Of a stretch of 12,186 nucleotides of DNA, positions 7,165 through 12,186 are shown in pieces (positions within the stretch are counted from its first letter, which is position 1; each line of letters starts with the position of its first letter). Under the pieces are notes generated by a model. That model saw only the letters and a program-made list of their open reading frames with translations, ran no database searches and was not told where the DNA came from. Source of the DNA: Candidatus Omnitrophota bacterium (lineage in GTDB: Bacteria; Omnitrophota; Gorgyraeia; JAFGHF01); the NCBI GenBank assembly GCA_018899075.1, contig JAHIIS010000090.1, forward strand, positions 1 through 12,186, in the 5' to 3' direction. Both the position numbers and the translations under genes were made by a program.

Positions 7165-7772
7165 TTGTGCGTTCTCTGGCGATAGGTTTCTTTAAGGTCC
7201 TTTTCCGCTTGCAGGTTTTGGGCCTTGAGAATATTCCTTTAAAAGGAGGGTTTATTCTCGCCAGCAATCATGCAAGTTATTTAGACCCCCCTGCTCTAGC
7301 CGCGGTTTGCCCGCGCAAACTCTGCTTTTTGGCTAAAGAAGAGCTGTTTATAGGTGTTTTGGGGCGCCTGATTGCCAATTTAAATGCTTTTCCAATAAAA
7401 GGCCAACCCGGTGAGCTGGTGTCTTTACGCCGGGCCATTAAAGAATTGCAGGCAGGCCGGGCATTGGCTATTTTTCCTGAAGGGAGAAGGACTGCTGGTG
7501 GCCGGCTGGGTAAGCCGATGCCGGGAGTGGGGCTCTTAGCCGCAAAAACGGGCGTCTGTATAGTGCCGGCTTTTATTGAGGGAAGCAACAGGGCTTTGCC
7601 TATAGATAGTAAATTTATCCGTCTGAAAAAGATAAAAGTCTATTTTGGCAAACCTCTTTGGCCGCAAGCGGTTAGCGCGCGCTTAGCCGGAGAAGATTTT
7701 TATCAAGCGCTTGCCGCAAGGACAATGGAAGAAATCGGCCGGTTAAAACCTCAAGCTAACAATGAAAATTAA
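7152..7772 (+). CDS. plsC: 1-acyl-sn-glycerol-3-phosphate acyltransferase
   Basis: PlsC-family enzymes acylate lysophosphatidic acid to phosphatidic acid at the inner face of the cytoplasmic membrane, an early step of phospholipid synthesis. The 206-residue protein has a hydrophobic N-terminal stretch (about 3-20) that could associate with the membrane. The catalytic block I, NHASYLD, is at 39-45 (H40 and D45, an HX4D motif), block III is FPEGRRT (108-114), and a VPAFIEGS block IV is at 138-145. It overlaps cmk by 13 bases and ispH by 11, and the start ATG has no good SD, so translation is probably coupled. Family membership is clear; the exact acyl acceptor is not proven by sequence. Confidence 0.9.
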   Translation: MLYLIVRSLAIGFFKVLFRLQVLGLENIPLKGGFILASNHASYLDPPALAAVCPRKLCFLAKEELFIGVLGRLIANLNAFPIKGQPGELVSLRRAIKELQAGRALAIFPEGRRTAGGRLGKPMPGVGLLAAKTGVCIVPAFIEGSNRALPIDSKFIRLKKIKVYFGKPLWPQAVSARLAGEDFYQALAARTMEEIGRLKPQANNEN

Positions 7773-8619
7773 ACTGAGTAAATATTGTGATTTTTGTTTC
7801 GGCGTAAAAAGGGCGGTGCGGCTTATTGAAGAGGCTTTAGACAAGAGGAAAGAGCCGCTCTATTCCCTGGGCCCTTTTATACATAACCCCCGGGTGGTCG
7901 AACAATTTTCCAAAAAAGGCCTGAAGACGGCTTCAAGCCTAAGAGACATAAAAAGGGGAACCCTGGTAATCCGTTCTCACGGCATTTCTCCGGATGTGGT
8001 TAAGAAAGTAAGGGCCTCGGGCATTAAATTGCTGGACGTTACCTGCCCCAATGTAAAAAAGTCTCAAAAGGTTGCCGGCGAGCTTGCGCGCCGGGACTAT
8101 AAAGTAATAATTGTGGGCGATAAGGCCCATCCCGAAGTCAAATCTCTGGTTGGCGCCGCCGGCGGCCGGGCTTTTGTAGTCAACCGCCCTCAGGCGCTAA
8201 AAAAACTGAAATTAAACGCAGCTAAGGCCGGGGTAATTGTCCAGACTACGCAGTCTAAGAGCAGTTATTTAAAAATCCTTACCCGGCTTCTGGAAAAGAA
8301 TTTCTCCGAGATAAAAATATACAATACTATCTGTGAGGATACGCTGTGCAGGCAGGAAGAGGCGTCCGAGATTGCCCGCAATGTTGAAATAATGCTGGTA
8401 TTAGGCGGGAAGATGAGCGCCAATTCCCGCAGGCTTGCAGAGATTTGCAGGGCTCACGGCACGCCCACTTATCATATAGAATCAGGCTCTCAAATTAAAG
8501 CGGGATGGTTGAGGGGCAAGACTTGCGTCGGTATAGCCGGCGGCGCCTCTACTCCTAAATGGATTGTCGATGAAGTAATTAACCAAATAAAACAAAAAAA
8601 TAATACAAGAAAGAGGTGA
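7762..8619 (+). CDS. ispH: 4-hydroxy-3-methylbut-2-enyl diphosphate reductase
   Basis: IspH (LytB) reduces HMBPP to the isoprenoid units IPP and DMAPP, the last step of the MEP pathway, using a [4Fe-4S] cluster. The 285 residues include the three expected cluster cysteines: C12 (in CFGV), C95 (in DVTCP) and C191 (in NTIC). Substrate-site residues are H41 (FIHNP), H73 (RSHG), H123 and E125 (HPE), QTTQ (161-164), S219/N221 (MSANS) and GGASTP (260-265). The cluster and active site therefore look intact. It overlaps plsC by 11 bases and lies nine bases before rpsA. The ispH-rpsA pairing is widespread, and in some Clostridia the two are a single fused protein; here they are separate, with a stop codon between. 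Confidence 0.96.
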   Translation: MKIKLSKYCDFCFGVKRAVRLIEEALDKRKEPLYSLGPFIHNPRVVEQFSKKGLKTASSLRDIKRGTLVIRSHGISPDVVKKVRASGIKLLDVTCPNVKKSQKVAGELARRDYKVIIVGDKAHPEVKSLVGAAGGRAFVVNRPQALKKLKLNAAKAGVIVQTTQSKSSYLKILTRLLEKNFSEIKIYNTICEDTLCRQEEASEIARNVEIMLVLGGKMSANSRRLAEICRAHGTPTYHIESGSQIKAGWLRGKTCVGIAGGASTPKWIVDEVINQIKQKNNTRKR

Positions 8620-8628
8620 CTGTTATAA

Positions 8629-10194
8629 ATGTTCGGTAAAACTAAACAAGAAAATCTGGACAAATTTTATGAAGACAGCTTTAAAGACATCAAGGAAGGA
8701 GAGCTCGTCAAGGGTAAGATTGTGGCGATTACGCCCAAAGAGGCCCTGATAGACATAGGGTATAAATCCGAAGGATGTATACCTTTAAATGAATTTCCCG
8801 ACCGTTCGTCTTTAAAAATCGGCGATGAGGTAGAAGTGCTTTTAGAGTCCAAGGAGAATGAGGACGGTATGGTTGTGCTTTCTAAATGGAAGGCCGACCG
8901 CAAAGCGGGCTGGGAAAGAATTATGAAAGAATACAATGAAGGCGATGTTATTGAAGGGCGCGTCTTGCGGAAGGTAAAAGGCGGCATGATGGTCGATGTG
9001 GGCCTTGAGGCCTTTTTGCCTGGGTCTTTAGTGGCGCTGCGGGGTTTTTCTAATCTCGACCAATATGTCGGGCAGACGCTCAAATTTAAGATTGTGAAGA
9101 TAAATAAGTTAAGGAGAAATATTGTTCTTTCGCGCAAAGATGTTTTGAAGCAGGAGCAGCAGGAATCGCGCGCAAAACTAATCCATACGCTGAAAAAAGA
9201 TGAAGTCCGCCCGGGCGTGGTTAAAAATATTACCGATTTCGGCGCCTTTATTGATTTAGGCGGTATAGACGGGCTTTTGCATATTACGGATATGAGCTGG
9301 GGAAGAGTAAGCCACCCCAGCGAGATTGTCGCTTTAGGCGACAAAATCGATGTGGTAATTTTAAATGTTGACCGGGAAAATCTGAAGGTCTCTTTAGGCC
9401 TGAAACAGAAGACCCCCAGCCCCTGGCAGGATGTAGAGAAGAAATATCCTGTAGGCACAAAGGTCAAAGGCAAGGTGGTGAACATCCTTCCTTACGGGGC
9501 ATTTATTGAGCTGGAGAAGGGCTTAGAGGGCCTTGTGCATATTTCTGAACTTTCCTGGTCACGCAGAATTAGCCATCCTAACGAAGTGCTGGCTATCGGC
9601 GATGTGATAGAAGCGGTAGTTTTGAATGTGGACTCTCGGGCGCAGAAGATTTCCTTAGGGTTAAAACAGATGGAAGCTAACCCCTGGCTTAAGGCAAAGG
9701 AGCGCTACCCGGTCGGTTCAAAGGTTAAAGGGAAAGTCCGCACTTTAACCGAATACGGCGCCTTTGTAGAATTAGAAGTAGGGATTGACGGGTTAATCCA
9801 TATTTCGGATATGTCCTGGACAAAGAGGCTAACTCACCCCGAAGAAATTCTCAAGAAGGGCCATAAAGTAGAAGCAGTTGTGCTTTCCGTTGACCAGGAA
9901 AATAGAAAAATAGGCTTGGGGTTGAAACAATTGACGCCCGACCCCTGGCCGCAAATACTGAAGAAGTATCCTGTGGGCATGGAGCTGGAAGGGACGGTTA
10001 CTAAGGTAACTAATTTCGGCGCCTTTGTGGAATTAGAGAAAGATTTAGAAGGACTGCTGAATATCTCTGAATTGAAAGAGCCGGTTTCAGGCAACCCTGC
10101 CGATATCTTTAAGATAGGAGATAAAATAAAGGCAAGGATTGCCAGGGCTGAGGCAGAACTTCGCAAAATTTCCTTAACTATGAAAGAGCAGTAA
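8629..10194 (+). CDS. rpsA: 30S ribosomal protein S1, six S1 domains
   Basis: S1 binds mRNA on the small ribosomal subunit and aids initiation on structured or weak-SD messages. The 521 residues hold six OB-fold S1 repeats at about 24-86, 105-170, 191-258, 275-345, 362-432 and 449-519. Repeats 3-6 carry the classic pattern, for example [22 protein letters not shown] and [22 protein letters not shown], while 1 and 2 are the divergent ribosome-docking type. Six domains match the E. coli-like full-length form rather than the four-domain form of many Gram-positives. The SD AAGAGGTGA (8611-8619) includes the ispH stop and lies nine bases before the ATG. Several genes in this operon lack a good SD, which fits reliance on a full S1. 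Confidence 0.96.
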   Translation: MFGKTKQENLDKFYEDSFKDIKEGELVKGKIVAITPKEALIDIGYKSEGCIPLNEFPDRSSLKIGDEVEVLLESKENEDGMVVLSKWKADRKAGWERIMKEYNEGDVIEGRVLRKVKGGMMVDVGLEAFLPGSLVALRGFSNLDQYVGQTLKFKIVKINKLRRNIVLSRKDVLKQEQQESRAKLIHTLKKDEVRPGVVKNITDFGAFIDLGGIDGLLHITDMSWGRVSHPSEIVALGDKIDVVILNVDRENLKVSLGLKQKTPSPWQDVEKKYPVGTKVKGKVVNILPYGAFIELEKGLEGLVHISELSWSRRISHPNEVLAIGDVIEAVVLNVDSRAQKISLGLKQMEANPWLKAKERYPVGSKVKGKVRTLTEYGAFVELEVGIDGLIHISDMSWTKRLTHPEEILKKGHKVEAVVLSVDQENRKIGLGLKQLTPDPWPQILKKYPVGMELEGTVTKVTNFGAFVELEKDLEGLLNISELKEPVSGNPADIFKIGDKIKARIARAEAELRKISLTMKEQ

Positions 10195-10196
10195 AG

Positions 10197-11417
10197 ATGG
10201 CTGTGCTCAAAGACGTAGATAAGCAGATACAGATAATTAAACGCGCCGCAGTGGAAATTATCTCTGAAGAGGGCTTGCGTAAAAAGATTGAAAATTCGGT
10301 TAAATTGAACAGGCCTTTAATTATTAAGGCCGGTTTTGACCCTTCCGCGCCCGATATCCACCTGGGGCACACGGTGCTTTTGCGCAAACTTCGCCATTTC
10401 CAGCAATTGGGGCATAGGATAATTTTTCTCATCGGCGATTTTACGGCAATGATTGGCGACCCTTCGGGAAGAGATGAGATGCGCCCGCGGCTGACTAAAA
10501 CACAGGTCCTGGCGAATGCAAAGACATATCAAAAACAGGTAGGCAAGATATTAGATATCAAGAAAGTCAAGATTGTTTTTAACAGCGCCTGGTTAGCCAA
10601 ATTGACTACAGATGAGATGGCGCAACTACTCTCAAAATATACAGTGGCCAGGGTGCTGGAAAGAGACGACTTCTTAAAACGCTACAAAGAGGGTAAAGAT
10701 ATCAGTATGCTGGAGTTCTTTTATCCTTTGCTTCAGGCTTATGATTCCGTAGTTCTGCGGGCAGATGTAGAACTCGGAGGCACAGATCAGAAGTTCAATC
10801 TATTGATGGGGCGGACAATTCAGGAAAGATACGGCCAAGATTCCCAAACTGTAATTACGATGCCGCTTTTAGAAGGCACTGACGGTGTGCAAAAAATGAG
10901 CAAGTCTTACGCAAACTATATAGGGATAAATGAGCCGGCAGGCGATATGTATGGGAAAATTATGTCTCTGCCGGATAAATTAATAGAAAAATACTACGAA
11001 CTTTTAACCGATATCGATTTAACTTCAATAAAAGATATGCATCCTATGGAGGCAAAAAAGAGGCTTGCAAAAGAAATTGTCTGTCAGTACCACAGAGAAA
11101 AGAAAGCGCTGGAAGCGCAAACTAATTTTGAGAAAATATTTCAAGAGAGAGATCCATTTACCGGAGTTGAGCCTAGGGATATACCGGTAAATTTAATTAC
11201 GACAGCAGAGGAAGGTTTGTTGTTAAGCAATCTTTTGTGTTTGCCCCAGGCTTTAAATCTTGTAAAAAGCAAGAGCGAATTTCGCCGCCTAATAGGCCAG
11301 GGCGCCGTTACAGTCAACGCAGAGAGAATAACCGACCTCAACTACCGCTTAGAGCCGAATAAGGAATACTGCATCAAGGTGGGCAAAACCAGGTTTTCCA
11401 AGATCGTTTTAAGGTAG
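10197..11417 (+). CDS. tyrS: tyrosyl-tRNA synthetase
   Basis: This cytoplasmic class I synthetase charges tRNA-Tyr. The 406-residue protein has [14 protein letters not shown] (45-58), with the HIGH-type motif at 55-58, then the tyrosine-site region [10 protein letters not shown] and GGTDQKFN (194-201), and KMSKS at 233-237. A C-terminal S4-like RNA-binding domain (about 341-402, with [14 protein letters not shown]) recognises the tRNA. The overall form is the TyrZ-like branch found in many Gram-negatives. It begins two bases after the rpsA stop with only a weak purine-rich SD and is the last gene of the operon. A terminator follows directly. Together with trpS at the other end, the operon carries synthetases for two of the three aromatic amino acids. 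Confidence 0.96.
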   Translation: MAVLKDVDKQIQIIKRAAVEIISEEGLRKKIENSVKLNRPLIIKAGFDPSAPDIHLGHTVLLRKLRHFQQLGHRIIFLIGDFTAMIGDPSGRDEMRPRLTKTQVLANAKTYQKQVGKILDIKKVKIVFNSAWLAKLTTDEMAQLLSKYTVARVLERDDFLKRYKEGKDISMLEFFYPLLQAYDSVVLRADVELGGTDQKFNLLMGRTIQERYGQDSQTVITMPLLEGTDGVQKMSKSYANYIGINEPAGDMYGKIMSLPDKLIEKYYELLTDIDLTSIKDMHPMEAKKRLAKEIVCQYHREKKALEAQTNFEKIFQERDPFTGVEPRDIPVNLITTAEEGLLLSNLLCLPQALNLVKSKSEFRRLIGQGAVTVNAERITDLNYRLEPNKEYCIKVGKTRFSKIVLR

Positions 11418-11424
11418 AACCTCA

Positions 11425-11447
11425 GGCGCAATAAATTGCGCCCCTAC
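11425..11447 (-). repeat. REP-like palindrome with GTAG head, inverted copy
   Basis: Read on the - strand this begins GTAGGGG and then forms a perfect eight-pair stem with a two-base TT centre (+ strand arms 11425-11432 and 11435-11442). It is the mirror partner of the copy at 11451-11473. Alignment of the two copies gives 15 identities in 23 positions. All eight differences fall in the stem as four compensating base pairs. A GTAG tetranucleotide next to an imperfect palindrome is the hallmark of REP elements mobilised by RAYT transposases. No RAYT gene lies in the window. The repeat family is recognised from its form; its copy number in this genome is unknown. Confidence 0.6.
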
Positions 11448-11450
11448 ATT

Positions 11451-11474
11451 GTAGGGGTTTGATTTATCAAACCC
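11451..11474 (+). repeat. REP-like palindrome with GTAG head, direct copy
   Basis: Begins GTAGGGG, head to head with the inverted copy across a three-base ATT spacer, and forms stem 11455-11463 with 11466-11474 (nine pairs). The heads themselves, CCCCTAC (11441-11447) and GTAGGGG (11451-11457), can also pair, so the 50-base unit can fold as three consecutive hairpins, as in a BIME-type REP/iREP pair. Confidence 0.6.
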
Positions 11475-11480
11475 TTTTCT
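11455..11480 (+). terminator. intrinsic terminator of the trpS-tyrS operon
   Basis: A perfect nine-pair stem (GGGTTTGAT with ATCAAACCC, two-base centre) is followed at once by TTTTCT, 38 bases after the tyrS stop. It is made from the right-hand REP-like palindrome and would separate the protein operon from the rRNA promoters, which begin 12 bases further on. Confidence 0.75.
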
Positions 11481-11491
11481 CAAAAAAAGAC

Positions 11492-11520
11492 TTGACAAGA
11501 TAACTCCGGTATGTTATAAA
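11492..11520 (+). promoter_or_regulatory. rRNA promoter P1 (sigma-70 type)
   Basis: A perfect -35 box TTGACA (11492-11497), a 17-base spacer and a -10 box TATAAA (11515-11520). An A-rich stretch (11482-11488) lies just upstream and could act as an UP element. Transcription should start near 11527. Confidence 0.85.
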
Positions 11521-11547
11521 TGTGTCACATCTTAAGAGTTTAGATTC

Positions 11548-11576
11548 TTGACAAAATAACAAAATTGTGCTATACT
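11548..11576 (+). promoter_or_regulatory. rRNA promoter P2 (sigma-70 type)
   Basis: A perfect -35 box TTGACA (11548-11553), a 17-base spacer and a -10 box TATACT (11571-11576), 56 bases downstream of P1. Thirteen of 14 bases around the -35 region (CTTGACAA-ATAAC) match P1, so the pair looks duplicated. The expected start is near 11582, giving a leader of about 210 bases before 16S. Confidence 0.85.
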
Positions 11577-11694
11577 TGTAGATTGGATAGACGTGGGAAG
11601 CGAACGTAAGGCCATGTATCTGCAAGGAGTTGACTTGAAGAGATTCATTGACAAATTTGGTTATTTTTTGAAGTTTTGATTTGAGAGGATGTGA

Positions 11695-11730
11695 GGGCAT
11701 CGAGACATCGTCTTGATGCCCTTTTTCTTT
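11695..11730 (+). terminator. terminator-like hairpin in the rRNA leader, alternatively boxB
   Basis: The arms 11695-11706 and 11710-11721 form 12 pairs with one G-U (GGGCATCGAGAC / GTCTTGATGCCC) and a three-base loop, followed directly by TTTTTCTTT. By form this is an intrinsic terminator, yet it lies between the rRNA promoters and 16S. Its position directly before boxA also matches the boxB hairpin of rRNA antitermination leaders. The sequence alone does not decide between an attenuator and a boxB. Confidence 0.6.
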
Positions 11731-11741
11731 GCTCTTTGAAA
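11730..11741 (+). promoter_or_regulatory. boxA antitermination site of the rRNA operon
   Basis: TGCTCTTTGAAA closely matches the rRNA boxA consensus (TGCTCTTTAACA in E. coli), which NusB-S10 binds as RNA to make rRNA transcription resistant to Rho. It lies about 54 bases before mature 16S, a normal position. Confidence 0.85.
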
Positions 11742-11794
11742 ATTCAATAGCCAAGCAAGAACCCCGAAAAGCCAGAACAAATTCGGTGACAATT

Positions 11795-12186
<392 letters not shown>

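Larger units (their letters stand above)
11583..11794 (+). other. 16S rRNA leader, non-coding
   Basis: This is the transcribed spacer between promoter P2 and mature 16S. It holds the terminator-like hairpin (11695-11730), boxA (11730-11741) and a small five-pair hairpin at 64-68/82-86 of the 11700 block (CCGAA with TTCGG), and it ends in a run of seven T. The part 11583-11690 shows no strong structure. A short open frame in it (11614-11679) is not convincing as a gene. The 5' strand of the 16S processing stem should lie near 11745-11794, but its partner is beyond the window. Confidence 0.7.

Noticed and set aside
8667..9485. A 272-codon open frame on the - strand opposite rpsA
   Set aside because: Its Ser/Thr-rich composition is the antisense shadow of the S1 codons, with no recognisable domain or SD.
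11648..11676. A third TTGACA (11648-11653) as promoter P3
   Set aside because: The 17-base position gives AAGTTT and no acceptable -10 box lies nearby.

Overview
The window suggests a bacterium of the PVC / candidate-phylum neighbourhood, most likely Omnitrophota (formerly OP3). The 5' part of a 16S rRNA gene at the right end has the GGATTAGGCATGCAAGTCGAGCG-type block and a GGAGGCTGCA variant at E. coli positions ~347-356, both of which I associate with Planctomycetes and OP3. The protein-coding content fits a free-living or prototrophic Gram-negative-type cell. The lineage call is recognition from memory, not a computed phylogeny. Everything lies on the + strand.

Layout. Positions 1-12 look like the 3' end of a tRNA cut by the window edge. 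Positions 31-165 can fold into one long, unusually well paired RNA rod that runs into the Shine-Dalgarno (SD) of the first gene. From 173 to 11417 twelve genes are packed with overlaps or gaps of at most 14 bases, so they are probably one transcription unit: trpS (tryptophanyl-tRNA synthetase, with a predicted iron-sulfur site), scpA and scpB (condensin partners), pheA (chorismate mutase-prephenate dehydratase), a hisC-type aminotransferase, aroF (DAHP synthase), tyrA (prephenate dehydrogenase), cmk (CMP kinase), plsC (acyltransferase), ispH (last step of the MEP isoprenoid pathway), rpsA (six-domain ribosomal protein S1) and tyrS (tyrosyl-tRNA synthetase). The four aromatic genes cover entry into the shikimate pathway and the Phe/Tyr branch. 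The order tyrA-cmk-plsC-ispH-rpsA resembles the known tyrA-aroA-cmk-ispH-rpsA arrangement, but aroA is absent here.

Positions 11418-11794 are the only long stretch without a gene. First come two inverted copies of a GTAG-headed REP-like palindrome, the second of which forms the tyrS terminator. Then come two near-duplicate consensus promoters (TTGACA-17-TATAAA and TTGACA-17-TATACT), a leader with a terminator-like hairpin, a boxA antitermination site, and the 16S gene from about 11795 to the window end.

Taken together this is a housekeeping region for translation, aromatic amino acid synthesis, chromosome segregation and membrane precursors, and I see no defence, mobile or otherwise novel multi-gene system. 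The most interesting items are non-coding: the structured element before trpS, the covarying REP/iREP pair, and the terminator-like hairpin in the rRNA leader. Among proteins, the iron-sulfur TrpRS signature is the most notable.
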